In this document: piece by piece, positions 1 to 7,814 of the stretch
Layout of the letters: each line of letters opens with the position of its first letter
Numbering within the stretch: the first letter of the stretch is position 1
Origin: JBDTMC01 sp039934475
GTDB lineage: Bacteria > Acidobacteriota > Terriglobia > Bryobacterales > Bryobacteraceae
Length of the DNA stretch: 17,261 bases
Direction: 5' to 3'
Assembly (NCBI GenBank): GCA_039934475.1
Contig: JBDTMC010000128.1
Location: 1-17,261 of the forward strand
Position numbers and translations under genes: made by a program
Notes under the pieces: generated by a model
Databases searched by the model: none
Seen by the model: only the letters and a program-made list of their open reading frames with translations
What the model was told of the DNA's origin: nothing

Positions 1-2
1 AT

Positions 3-1943
3 GCCCAGCAGGGAACGATGAATCAGTGCATTCTGTGGCACGGTACGGCGGCTTCGGCCACCCCCTTACTGCCTTCCGGCTACAACCAGTCCTATTGCTT
101 TGGTGTCGCCGGCGGACAGCAAATTGGGTACGTCGAAAAAGTCGTCTATTTCACCACGACGCAGCACGCTGTCCTGTGGTCGGGCTCCTCAGACGCACTG
201 GTAGACCTTCATCCGGCGGCCTTCCTCTATTCCAAGGGACTCGCCTTGGCGGGTGGCCAGCAAGTAGGCTATGGATCGTCTTTCGCCTACGGGCCAGTGG
301 AGACTCCGGGTGGCTATCAATCCACTGACCATGCTCTGCTATGGGCCGGGTCGGCAGCCAGCGTGGTTGACCTGCATCCCTATGGCTTCGACGCCTCTTC
401 CGCCACTTCCACAAACGGCGTTCAGCAGGCCGGCTGGGCTTATTCATCGACGGCGGTGGCAGGTTCCTACCTGCACGCAATGATGTGGCTCGGCGCGGCG
501 GCATCGGCAGTGGACTTGCATCCGGCGGGCTATACCGATTCGCGCGTCAACGGCATGAATAGCCGTACCCAGGTCGGCGACGCCTGGATGGGCCTACCGA
601 ATGACAATAGCTCCGAACACCACGCACTGGCGTGGACCGGCAGCGCGCTGAGTGTGGTCGATCTCAATCAGTTTATGCCGCCCGGTTACAAACACGCCGT
701 GGCTACGGGCATCGACAACGATGGGAATATCTCCGGCTACGTGTATAACGCCGCTCCCATTGGGACCCAACTTCCGGCCGATGCAGCTGCCGTCATGTGG
801 ATACCCGGCGACCCGTCGCCATACGCCATCAGCAGCTTCACCGTCACGCCGGCCAATGTTGCTCCTGGCGGCAAGACGAAGGGCACGGTGACGCTGGCGG
901 GGGCAGCGCCGGTGGGCGGAGTAGCCATCTCGTTCTTCAGCGGGAACACCGCCGTTGTCCCCACGCCCGCCAATGTAACAATTCCAGCGGGTGCGACCAC
1001 GGTCAGTTTCGCCATCGCGACCAACGCCGCCGCGCCACTCACGGTTCCTACGGATATCGGCTTGTATGCCAGCGATGGCTCAGTTACCCGCGTCGCCGTG
1101 TTGACGGTAACGCCGGTCGTGAAGCTGTTGTCGCTGAGTGCGATTCCCGTGCAAGGCGGCCAGAACACTACCGGCATTGTCACGTTGACCATTCCTGCGC
1201 AGGCCGGTGGCGCCGTTGTCGCGTTGACCAGCGGCAAGCCCGCTGTGGCAATCCTTCCTGCATCGGTGACGGTGCCGCAGGGCAGCACCTCAGCTACGTT
1301 CACAATCGGCACTGTAGTAGTAAAGACCGCGGTGAACATTCCCATCGCCGCCACTTACCGCGGCGTCACCGTACAGGGTTCAGTGGGATTGAATCCCGCC
1401 CCAGTGGTAGCGCTAGCCGCCGTCAGCGTCAGCACGCCCGTAGTCGGCGGGCAGCCGTTCACGGGTACTGTGGTGCTGACCAATCCGGCTAACGCACCGG
1501 GCGCAACGATTTACCTCAAGAGCGCGAACCCGGCCGTTGCCACCGTTCCGGTGAGCGTAGTAGTTCCAGCCGGGATGACTTCGGTTACCTTCACCGGAAC
1601 TACGACAGTGGTGGCCGCCAGCACAGTCGTCAACATCTCGGCGCGCTATGCGGGCGTCACTATGACTGCCGCGCTGACCGTCGATCCGATTCCTCCGGTC
1701 ACCATTACACAGGCCCAATATTGGTCCATCTCCAAGCTCTTCAAGGTGGAGGCCACCACTCCCTATCCGAACAGCGTGCTGACTTACGGAATCAATGTGA
1801 ATGGCCCGGCGCTGGGAACGATGCAATTCGAGAAAGGCATGTGGAAAGGAAGCATGGTAATGGACACCGCGCCGGCGCTGGCGGTGGTCTGGAATTCCGT
1901 CGGTGGTATGGCCACGCTCCCAGTTGAAGTGAAGGCAAAGTAG
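3..1943 (+). CDS. Secreted HAF-repeat / Ig-like repeat protein, 5'-truncated
   Basis: The reading frame is open from the window edge (first full codon at base 3) to TAG at 1941-1943. An ATG at 18 exists, but the residues before it (AQQGT) look like the tail of the repeat unit found later (GQQVGY), and no signal peptide follows that ATG, so the true start probably lies upstream. Counting from the ATG at 18, residues 1-262 hold about six HAF-type extracellular repeats, recognisable by HAVLWSG, HALLWAG, HAMMWLG and HALAWTG followed by VDLHP and a QQ/TQxG motif. Residues 271-558 hold three beta-rich Ig-like repeats, each with an SVxVPxGxTSxTFT-like strand pair. About 80 residues follow with no sorting or PEP-CTERM-like signal. 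No catalytic residues are visible. The role is probably extracellular or surface-bound, perhaps adhesive; the function is unknown. Family assignment is firm for the repeats only. Confidence 0.8.
   Translation, partial: AQQGTMNQCILWHGTAASATPLLPSGYNQSYCFGVAGGQQIGYVEKVVYFTTTQHAVLWSGSSDALVDLHPAAFLYSKGLALAGGQQVGYGSSFAYGPVETPGGYQSTDHALLWAGSAASVVDLHPYGFDASSATSTNGVQQAGWAYSSTAVAGSYLHAMMWLGAAASAVDLHPAGYTDSRVNGMNSRTQVGDAWMGLPNDNSSEHHALAWTGSALSVVDLNQFMPPGYKHAVATGIDNDGNISGYVYNAAPIGTQLPADAAAVMWIPGDPSPYAISSFTVTPANVAPGGKTKGTVTLAGAAPVGGVAISFFSGNTAVVPTPANVTIPAGATTVSFAIATNAAAPLTVPTDIGLYASDGSVTRVAVLTVTPVVKLLSLSAIPVQGGQNTTGIVTLTIPAQAGGAVVALTSGKPAVAILPASVTVPQGSTSATFTIGTVVVKTAVNIPIAATYRGVTVQGSVGLNPAPVVALAAVSVSTPVVGGQPFTGTVVLTNPANAPGATIYLKSANPAVATVPVSVVVPAGMTSVTFTGTTTVVAASTVVNISARYAGVTMTAALTVDPIPPVTITQAQYWSISKLFKVEATTPYPNSVLTYGINVNGPALGTMQFEKGMWKGSMVMDTAPALAVVWNSVGGMATLPVEVKAK
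18..803 (+). repeat. HAF-type protein repeats (about six units)
   Basis: Degenerate in-frame repeats of about 36-50 codons. Each has a small-hydrophobic-Trp core (ILWHG, AVLWSG, ALLWAG, AMMWLG, ALAWTG, AVMWIPG), mostly followed by VDLHP or VDLN and then a Gln-Gln/Gly turn. The first unit starts at or before the window edge. These resemble the 'probable extracellular repeat, HAF family'. Confidence 0.7.
828..1691 (+). repeat. Three tandem Ig-like protein repeats
   Basis: Three consecutive units of about 95 codons (residues 271-365, 367-459 and 463-558 counted from the ATG at 18). Each carries a GGxxxxGxVxL strand, then a 'SGNTAVVPTPANVTIPAG'-like segment (the others read SGKPAVAILPASVTVPQG and SANPAVATVPVSVVVPAG), then TSxTFT. 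The spacing and alternating hydrophobic pattern suit bacterial Ig-like (BIG-type) domains. Confidence 0.65.
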
Positions 1944-1967
1944 GAAGTTCACCAGCGACGGTAGCTA

Positions 1968-2004
1968 GGGCCGGGCATAGAACGTCCGGCCCATTTCTTG
2001 TTTT
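1968..2004 (+). terminator. Rho-independent terminator after the repeat protein
   Basis: GGGCCGG (1968-1974) pairs perfectly with CCGGCCC (1986-1992) across an 11-nt loop, and the stem is followed by the T-rich run TTTCTTGTTTT (1994-2004). It lies 25 bases after the stop codon and separates the repeat protein from the LacI-type gene. Confidence 0.75.
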
Positions 2005-2009
2005 GCGGC

Positions 2010-2037
2010 CATCATTGATACCGATGTTACGATGATG
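2010..2037. promoter_or_regulatory. Possible inverted-repeat operator upstream of the LacI-type gene
   Basis: CATCAT (2010-2015) and ATGATG (2032-2037) form a short inverted repeat with a 16-nt gap, ending 11 nt before the ATG at 2049. Two inner positions also pair. LacI-family operators are usually more compact with a central CG, so this is a weak candidate for autoregulation. No convincing -35/-10 pair was found here. Confidence 0.2.
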
Positions 2038-2048
2038 AAGTCGGTTCT

Positions 2049-3080
2049 ATGGCGACCATCAAAGAAGTGGCCCGCCGCGCGGGTGTCTCCGTCGGCACAG
2101 TCTCGAATGTGATGACCGGTTCAGTCACGGTCTCAAGCGATTTGAAACATCGCGTAAATGCCGCTGTTCGCGAACTGCATTATCGCCCCAATCACGTCGC
2201 GCGAAGTCTGAAGACCCGCCAGACCAAGACTATCGGGATGATTATTTCGGATATTACGAATCCGTTTTATCCCCAAATGGTGCGTGGCGCCGAAGATGCC
2301 GCCCTGCAGCACCATTACATGCTGGTGACATTTAACACCGACGATCGAGTGGAGCGCGAGGATCAGGTGCTGGCTGAACTCTCTTCGCGTAAAATGGACG
2401 GGCTATTGCTCGTCATCGCGCAGCATCGGACTGACATGCGGCCTTTGCTGGCTCTGCACCATGCCGGCATGCCCATTGTTTGTCTCGACCGTGTCAATCC
2501 CGGGCTCCCGTTCGATAGCGTTACGGTGAACAACGCCAAGGGATCGCAGGATTGTGTCCAACACCTGATTGCGCTGGGTCACCGTCGTATCGCCGCTGTC
2601 ACCGGCAACCTTTCCGTGGGCATCGGACGGGAACGGTTTCGCGGATACAAGACCGCGCTGCGTGAGGCGGGTATAGAACTAACTGACGAACTGGTTGCCG
2701 TTGGAGAGTTCCGCCAGAGCACCGCCTACGACACCACGATTCGTCTCTTATCCCTCCCTCCGGAACGCCGCCCGACCGCAATCTTCTCCGCCAACAGCCT
2801 GATGACTTTGGGTGTTTTACGGGCATTGGAAGAGAAGGGGGTCTCCTGCCCGCAGGATATTGCTTTGGCGACATTCGACGATCTCACGCTGGCCAACGCC
2901 TTCCGTCCGCACCTCACCTCAGTGGCGCAGCCGACTTACGAAATCGGTTATCGAGGCGCCGAGTTGTTGATCGAACGGTTGCGTAACGAAGTGGTTGACG
3001 AAACGCCGCGGCACGTCCGGATGCACACCGAATTGCGGATCCGTGAGTCCACCGCCGCCTACCCCGGAGAGCGCCGGTGA
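2049..3080 (+). CDS. LacI/GalR-family transcriptional regulator
   Basis: A 343-residue protein, the normal size for the family. Residues 2-25 (ATIKEVARRAGVSVGTVSNV) are a textbook LacI helix-turn-helix, and PNHVARSLKT (47-56) is the hinge helix that enters the minor groove. From about residue 60 (TIGMIISDITNPFYPQMVRG) to 330 runs the periplasmic-binding-like effector domain, with the typical ALGHRRIA and GxxRFRGY segments. Such proteins usually repress or activate sugar-use genes in response to a small ligand; the ligand cannot be read here. The ATG at 2049 is chosen because MATIKEVA matches the family N-terminus; no strong ribosome-binding site precedes it. It overlaps the next gene by 4 nt (GTGA), an odd pairing of a sugar-type regulator with an rRNA-modifying enzyme. 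Confidence 0.93.
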   Translation: MATIKEVARRAGVSVGTVSNVMTGSVTVSSDLKHRVNAAVRELHYRPNHVARSLKTRQTKTIGMIISDITNPFYPQMVRGAEDAALQHHYMLVTFNTDDRVEREDQVLAELSSRKMDGLLLVIAQHRTDMRPLLALHHAGMPIVCLDRVNPGLPFDSVTVNNAKGSQDCVQHLIALGHRRIAAVTGNLSVGIGRERFRGYKTALREAGIELTDELVAVGEFRQSTAYDTTIRLLSLPPERRPTAIFSANSLMTLGVLRALEEKGVSCPQDIALATFDDLTLANAFRPHLTSVAQPTYEIGYRGAELLIERLRNEVVDETPRHVRMHTELRIRESTAAYPGERR

Positions 3081-3853
3081 CCGTGAAACGCCCGGCAGCT
3101 CCCGCAAGCGGCAAAGAGAGGCCGCTGAAAACCCTGGAAAGAGTGCTCTCCAAGGCCGGCCTAGGCTCGCGCACAGAGGCCCGGCAATGGGTGGGCGCCG
3201 GCCGCGTCCATGTCAACGGGAAGCTCATTCAGTCTCCCGATCATTGGGTTGACCTCGAACGCGACAAGGTGACGCTGGACGGCCAACCGATCCGCGCCCA
3301 GGAGAAAGTCTACCTCTTGCTGTATAAGCCCAAGGGTTTCCTCACAACATACAAAGATCCCGAAGGGCGTAAGACGGTCTACGACCTCATCCCGGACATC
3401 CAGCAATGGGTATTTCCAGTGGGGCGCCTTGACCAGGACACCAGCGGCCTTCTGATCCTCACCAACGACACGCAATTTGCCGAGCACATCACAAACCCCG
3501 ACTTCAAGGTTCCAAAAACGTACCTCGTTAAGTCGGCTACGCGTCTCTCAGATGAGCAATTGTCGATGCTCCGCCGCGGCGTGGAACTCAGCGATGGTCC
3601 CACTCTGCCGGCCGTAGTCGAGCGCCAGCGGGATTCCGAAAACAAGTCGTTTTTTGAGATGACCATTACCGAAGGCCGGAACCGCCAGGTGCGACGTATG
3701 GTGGAGGCAGTGGGGAGCAAAGTCTCGAAATTGGTGCGCATCGCCATAGGACCCGTCCGAATTGAGATACTAGAGATTGGAGCGCACCGTGTACTGGCCG
3801 CCGAGGAAGTGAGGTCTCTGAAAGCAGCGGGCAGGCGAGTGCGACTCGCGTAA
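3077..3853 (+). CDS. rRNA pseudouridine synthase, RsuA/RluB/RluE family
   Basis: Converts a uridine in ribosomal RNA to pseudouridine in the cytoplasm. The 258-residue protein has an S4 RNA-binding domain at about residues 18-62 (TLERVLSKAGLGSRTEARQW), then the catalytic domain. That domain shows KPKG (84-87), the signature GRLDQDTSGLLILTND (116-131) with catalytic Asp119, and EGRNRQVRRM (199-208). These are hallmarks of the RsuA/RluB branch; which rRNA position is modified cannot be told from sequence alone, though S4 plus size suits RluB (23S) best. The GTG start at 3077 overlaps the regulator's TGA, suggesting translational coupling. About 130 nt of non-coding DNA follow. Confidence 0.92.
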   Translation: MTVKRPAAPASGKERPLKTLERVLSKAGLGSRTEARQWVGAGRVHVNGKLIQSPDHWVDLERDKVTLDGQPIRAQEKVYLLLYKPKGFLTTYKDPEGRKTVYDLIPDIQQWVFPVGRLDQDTSGLLILTNDTQFAEHITNPDFKVPKTYLVKSATRLSDEQLSMLRRGVELSDGPTLPAVVERQRDSENKSFFEMTITEGRNRQVRRMVEAVGSKVSKLVRIAIGPVRIEILEIGAHRVLAAEEVRSLKAAGRRVRLA

Positions 3854-3984
3854 CGGGCAGTCGGTCCGAAGCAACGCGACTTTTCGTGCCGCAGGGTGTA
3901 TGAATCCGTGAGGTGGGCGAAAGTCCTTCTGCGTCATTTAACTACCGCGACATGAAGGGTACACACTATACTGAAGGAACGCGC
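3854..3984 (+). other. Intergenic gap before the polysaccharide operon
   Basis: 131 bases with no convincing gene. A GTG at 3913 could extend the next gene by 24 residues, but those residues do not look like a glycosyltransferase N-terminus. A TATACT hexamer (3967-3972) resembles a -10 box but has no -35 partner at 16-18 nt and would leave almost no leader. A weak bulged pairing (GACTTTTCG 3878-3886 with CGAAAGTC 3918-3925) is present. No clear terminator for the pseudouridine synthase was seen. The operon promoter is probably here but cannot be placed. Confidence 0.4.
3974..3978 (+). promoter_or_regulatory. Ribosome-binding site deciding the glycosyltransferase start
   Basis: AAGGA lies 6 nt before the ATG at 3985, a good Shine-Dalgarno spacing. 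The in-frame GTG at 3913 and ATG at 3952 are less well placed relative to the family N-terminus. Confidence 0.6.
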
Positions 3985-5127
3985 ATGCGTTTTTCTGTCG
4001 ACGCACATGCCATCGGGCGCCATCTCACCGGCAACGAAGTCTATATAAGGAACCTGCTACAAGGTTTCGCGGCGCTGGATAGAGATTCAGAATTTGTTGC
4101 CTATTATTCGGTGCCCGGTGCCCACCGGTGGATCCCCGAAGGCTTTACGACTCGTCGTGTCTCTACGAATCCTTTCATTCGTCTGGGATTGGAACTGTCT
4201 TTGCGGGTAAAACAAGACCGCCCGGACATGTTGCACGTACAGTACACAGCTCCTTTGGTTTGCCCGGTGCCCGTTGTGGTGAGCGTCCACGACGTCAGCT
4301 TCCTGGAGCATCCGGAATTCTTTACTAAGCCGCGCGTGTTTCAACTGAAGCACACTGTGGCCCACACCGTGAGGAACGCCGCCTGGATCCTCACTCCCAG
4401 CGAGTTTTCCCGCAAAAGCATCGAACGCGCCTACGGTTCCATGGCCAATGTGACGGTGGTGCCTAACGCCGTTTCCTCCGTTTTCCGGCCGTTGCCGCGC
4501 GAGACCAGTGCCGCCTGGGTGCAGTCGAAGTTCAATATCGGCGGTCCTTATGTTTTGACCGTGGGCGACCTGCAACCGCGCAAGAACCACATTGGCCTCA
4601 TCGAAGCCTTTTGCGACCTTATGCGGTCCTGTCCGCAGTTCCCGCACAAACTGGTGTTTGTCGGCAAAGACACCTGGTACGGCGACCGGGTGCGTCGCGC
4701 GGCCGAACTATCCGGATTCGGCGACCGCATTCACTTTACCGGCTTTGTCAGCGACGAAGAATTGATCCAGTTGTACGGTGCTTGCGAGATGTTCGTCTTT
4801 CCTTCGTTTTACGAAGGCTTCGGACTGCCGATTCTGGAAGCGATGGCCTGTGGGCGGGCTGTGGCATGTTCCAATACCTCCGCCATGCCGGAAGTGGCTA
4901 ACGCCGCTGGTATTCTGTTCGATCCGACTTCTGTTACCGAGATGGCTCGCGCGATGCACGATCTGTTGATTGATCCTCAGCTAAGGATGCGTATGGAGCG
5001 CCTTGGTTTGAATCGCACCACGCAGTTCACCTGGGAAAAGACTGCCCAAAAGACGCTCGATGTCTACTATCGCGTGGCCGGTGCGAAGCGGAAAACCATC
5101 CGATCTCGAATTAAGACGTCTGTATGA
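3985..5127 (+). CDS. GT4-family glycosyltransferase
   Basis: A retaining, GT-B-fold glycosyltransferase of 380 residues that probably adds a sugar from a nucleotide-sugar donor to a growing surface glycan at the inner face of the membrane. From the ATG at 3985, MRFSVDAHAIGRHLTGNEVY is a usual GT4 N-terminus. VVSVHDVSFLEHPEFF (about 98-113) and LTPSEFSRKSI (136-146) are acceptor-domain landmarks; YVLTVGDLQPRKNH opens the donor domain near residue 189. The donor-binding E-x7-E motif is intact in YEGFGLPILEAMACG, with Glu277 and Glu285. The chosen start has AAGGA 6 nt upstream. Its TGA overlaps the next ATG (ATGA, 5124-5127), indicating coupled translation with the DUF3108 gene. Donor and acceptor cannot be named. 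Confidence 0.9.
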   Translation: MRFSVDAHAIGRHLTGNEVYIRNLLQGFAALDRDSEFVAYYSVPGAHRWIPEGFTTRRVSTNPFIRLGLELSLRVKQDRPDMLHVQYTAPLVCPVPVVVSVHDVSFLEHPEFFTKPRVFQLKHTVAHTVRNAAWILTPSEFSRKSIERAYGSMANVTVVPNAVSSVFRPLPRETSAAWVQSKFNIGGPYVLTVGDLQPRKNHIGLIEAFCDLMRSCPQFPHKLVFVGKDTWYGDRVRRAAELSGFGDRIHFTGFVSDEELIQLYGACEMFVFPSFYEGFGLPILEAMACGRAVACSNTSAMPEVANAAGILFDPTSVTEMARAMHDLLIDPQLRMRMERLGLNRTTQFTWEKTAQKTLDVYYRVAGAKRKTIRSRIKTSV

Positions 5128-5828
5128 AGTTTCCCTTGTCCGCTGTTTTGCTTGCCTGTTTCGCTACCGCGCTGCAGGCGGGTGCCGCCCTCAATTTTCA
5201 CGAAGAGACCCTGCGGTACAACATCAACTGGCCCACTGGCTTGAGCCTTGGAGAAGCAACCACCAAAGCGGTGAAGCTGAAATCCGGCGGCCCCGAAGGG
5301 GATCGCTGGAAGCTGGATTTTGAACTCGATGCGGCGATCCCAGCCTTTCAGGTGACCGATCGCATTTCCTCGCTGTCGAACGAAGCGTTTTGTAGCGTTG
5401 TCTACCATAAGGATTCCACCCACGGCAAAAAAGTCGTGAAAGAGAAAACCGAAGTGGACACGGCGAACGGCGTGGCGGAGCGGGTAACCGAAAACGGCGG
5501 TAAATCTTCCATCCCCGTCGCCGCCTGTGTACGCGACGGTCTCGGCTTTCTTTTCTTCCTGCGCAACGAATTGGCACAAGGCCGCATTCCAGCGCCACAA
5601 ACAATTTTATTTGGCGCAGCCTATCAGTTGCGGTTGGAATACGGCGGCGCTAAGTCGGTTCCCATTGGCGGTGTGGCTACTCCCGCGGATCGCATGTTGG
5701 CTACGGTGAAGGGGCCGGCATCCGAAACAGCCTTCGAGATCTTCTTTGGGCGCGACGCCAAGCGTACCCCGTTGCTGGTGCGCGTGCCACTGGTGATGGG
5801 CTCGTTCTCCATGGAACTCGTCCCGTAA
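5124..5828 (+). CDS. Exported DUF3108-domain protein
   Basis: A 234-residue protein with an N-terminal export signal: Lys2, then hydrophobic LSAVLLACFATALQA, with likely cleavage around residue 19-22. Cys12 sits in an LLAC context, so a lipoprotein is possible but the signal would be unusually short. The mature part matches DUF3108: ETLRYNINWPTGLSLGEAT near the start, then FQVTDRISSLSN and a mid-domain DGLGFLFFLRN. The fold is predicted to be mostly beta strands, and no catalytic motif is visible. Function is not established for the family. Here it overlaps the upstream glycosyltransferase by ATGA and sits 3 nt before the glycosyltransferase-methyltransferase fusion, so it is probably co-expressed with glycan assembly and may act in the periplasm on or with the product. 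Confidence 0.82.
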   Translation: MKFPLSAVLLACFATALQAGAALNFHEETLRYNINWPTGLSLGEATTKAVKLKSGGPEGDRWKLDFELDAAIPAFQVTDRISSLSNEAFCSVVYHKDSTHGKKVVKEKTEVDTANGVAERVTENGGKSSIPVAACVRDGLGFLFFLRNELAQGRIPAPQTILFGAAYQLRLEYGGAKSVPIGGVATPADRMLATVKGPASETAFEIFFGRDAKRTPLLVRVPLVMGSFSMELVP

Positions 5829-5831
5829 CCG

Positions 5832-7814
5832 ATGCGCCTCGCCTTCTTCTCCCCACTGCCGCCGGTGAAGAGCGGCATTGCGGATTACTCCGCGGCGTTG
5901 CTGGAGCCTCTGCGCAGGCTAGCCGACGTGACCGTCTTCGATCACCAGCCCAAGGCCTTTGATCCGGCGGGCTACGATGCCCTGATTTATCAACTGGGCA
6001 ACAATCCCCATCACATCTTTGTATATGAGATGGCTTTGCGCTATCCCGGCGTCGTCGTGCTTCACGAAGCCAATTTGCACCACTTGGTAGCCGAGATGAC
6101 AATCAAGAACGGTGATTGGGACGGCTACATGGAGGCCGTCGGGTTCGACCGCGGCCAAAACGCGCGGCGCTTCGCTGAGCGCGTACGGCGCCTGGAAGTG
6201 GGGCCCGATTACGAAGGTGTGCCCATGCTGCGCCGCGTGCTTGGCGAATCGAAGGGCGTCATCGTTCATAGCCGCGGCATGATTGACGACGTCCGCTCGG
6301 CGGGGTTCCGTGGCCCCGTCGCGCGCATCCCGCATGGCGCCTGGATTCCCCAGGCCGACCGCAACGCCTACCGCCATAAGTTGGGTGTCAATGAGAACGA
6401 TCCGCTGCTCGGCATCTTTGGATTCCTCAAGCCTTACAAACGCATTGCCGAAAGTTTGCGTGCCTTTCGCCGTGTGGTCCGCCTGGAGCCGCGCGCGAAA
6501 CTGATTTTGGTGGGAGAAACGCATGCCGATTTCCCCATTACCGATATCATTCGCTCGCTCGGCCTGACCGCGAATGTACGGTTGCTTGGATACACTCCGA
6601 TTGAGGACTTTACCGGATATCTCGCAGCCTGCGACATCATTCTGAATCTGCGGTATCCCACCGTCGGCGAGAGTTCAGGCACGTTGCTGCGCGCCCTTGG
6701 TTTGGGCAAGGCCGTCCTCGTCTCCGCCGTAGGTTCATTCCAGGAGTTCCCCGATGATATCTGCTGTAAGGTGCCGGTAGATGGCAGCGAGGAAGATATC
6801 TTGGTGCAGTACCTCACTTTGCTGGTATCCCGCCCGGAAATGGCCTCCGCGATGGGCCGCCGCGCCCGGCACTGGGTGGAGCGCGAATGCAACTGGCAAC
6901 ACGTTGCTGAGCAGTACGCTGGATTCGTGGAAAGCGTTGCGGAAGGCCGGCCGTGGTGCCAGCCTGAAGTGACGAATATCGTCGTGGACGCGGCGGTCGT
7001 CCCCGTGCCAGCCGCCGTGGAGCCTGAGTATTTGCTTGGCTGGACACCGCCGGACACCGGCTCGCGTAGTTACGTCGAAACGCATGTCACGCGCCTTGTG
7101 AAGACGCTGGAAATCACCCCTCGTGGTGCGCCGCCAGACCGCATTCTGGAGATGGGCGCCTACATGCAAATTACGCCCTCGCTACAGACCAAACTCGGCT
7201 ACGGCGAGGTGCGCGGCTGCTATTTCGGGACGCTCGGCGAAGTGGACCATAAGAGTGTCACAGCGGAAGACGGAGAGGTCTTCACTTGCGATGTGGAGTT
7301 GTTCAACGCGGAGAAGGACCCGTTTCCCTATCCCGGCGACTACTTTTCCACCGTGCTCTGTTGCGAGTTGATTGAGCATCTGGCGGAAGATCCCATGCAT
7401 ATGATGGCGGAGATCAACCGCGTCTTGAAGACCGGTGGGCATCTCGTGCTCACCACACCAAACGTCTCCTCCATGCGCGCTCTTTCCGGAATTCTGCAGG
7501 GATACCATCCCGGCTTCTTTCCCGCCTACATCCGTCCCGCGAAAAAGGGCGAAGAGCCCGAGGCGCGTCACAATCGCGAATATACCCCGCGCGAGATCCA
7601 TCAACTGCTTACCGGTAGCGGCTTTGAGGTGACGCTGCTTGAGACCGGCGAGTTTCTCGACGTGCCGCAGCCGGAACTCGCTTGGATTCGTCACCTGCTC
7701 AACCGCTACAAACTGTCCACTGACCTGCGCGGCGATGGTATCTACGCCGTGGGCCGCAAGATAGGGCCCATCGAACAGCGATACCCGGCATGGCTCTACA
7801 GTGGAGGGGCATGA
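5832..7814 (+). CDS. Fusion: GT4-like glycosyltransferase plus SAM-dependent methyltransferase
   Basis: A 660-residue two-domain protein. Residues 1-375 are GT-B glycosyltransferase-like: MRLAFFSPLPPVKSGIADYS opens it, GIFGFLKPYKRI (194-205) starts the donor domain, and RYPTVGESSGTLLRALGLGK (274-293) occupies the E-x7-E site. There Glu280 is kept, but the position of the second Glu (288) is Ala. After a linker (about 376-400), residues 401-645 form a class I methyltransferase-like domain: RILEMGAY (437-444) at motif I, without the usual GxGxG, then VLCCELIEHL (508-517) and GGHLVLTTPNV (535-545), and a tail with HNREYTPREI. One protein could thus add a sugar and methylate it or its neighbour, possibly ending the chain. 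It follows DUF3108 by 3 nt and overlaps the permease gene by ATGA. Domain calls are firm; substrate and capping role are inferred. Confidence 0.87.
   Translation: MRLAFFSPLPPVKSGIADYSAALLEPLRRLADVTVFDHQPKAFDPAGYDALIYQLGNNPHHIFVYEMALRYPGVVVLHEANLHHLVAEMTIKNGDWDGYMEAVGFDRGQNARRFAERVRRLEVGPDYEGVPMLRRVLGESKGVIVHSRGMIDDVRSAGFRGPVARIPHGAWIPQADRNAYRHKLGVNENDPLLGIFGFLKPYKRIAESLRAFRRVVRLEPRAKLILVGETHADFPITDIIRSLGLTANVRLLGYTPIEDFTGYLAACDIILNLRYPTVGESSGTLLRALGLGKAVLVSAVGSFQEFPDDICCKVPVDGSEEDILVQYLTLLVSRPEMASAMGRRARHWVERECNWQHVAEQYAGFVESVAEGRPWCQPEVTNIVVDAAVVPVPAAVEPEYLLGWTPPDTGSRSYVETHVTRLVKTLEITPRGAPPDRILEMGAYMQITPSLQTKLGYGEVRGCYFGTLGEVDHKSVTAEDGEVFTCDVELFNAEKDPFPYPGDYFSTVLCCELIEHLAEDPMHMMAEINRVLKTGGHLVLTTPNVSSMRALSGILQGYHPGFFPAYIRPAKKGEEPEARHNREYTPREIHQLLTGSGFEVTLLETGEFLDVPQPELAWIRHLLNRYKLSTDLRGDGIYAVGRKIGPIEQRYPAWLYSGGA
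7803..7809 (+). promoter_or_regulatory. Ribosome-binding site deciding the permease start
   Basis: GGAGGGG lies just before the ATG at 7811 inside the end of the upstream gene. It favours 7811 over the in-frame ATG at 7790, which has no such site. Confidence 0.55.

Noticed and set aside
18..803. DNA-level tandem repeat or recombination array
   Set aside because: The units are similar only as protein; base sequences have diverged too far for a recent array.
737..1354. A 205-codon minus-strand open frame opposite the Ig-like repeats
   Set aside because: Its Val/Thr/Ala-rich sequence just mirrors the repetitive coding strand, and no ribosome-binding site or family pattern is seen.
3967..3972. 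TATACT as a -10 box for the glycan operon
   Set aside because: No -35 element at 16-18 nt, and the start of transcription would fall on the ribosome-binding site of the gene.
3913..3984. A 24-residue upstream extension of the first glycosyltransferase from a GTG
   Set aside because: The GT4 N-terminus begins at MRFSVDAH (3985), which has AAGGA 6 nt upstream; the added residues are low in family character.
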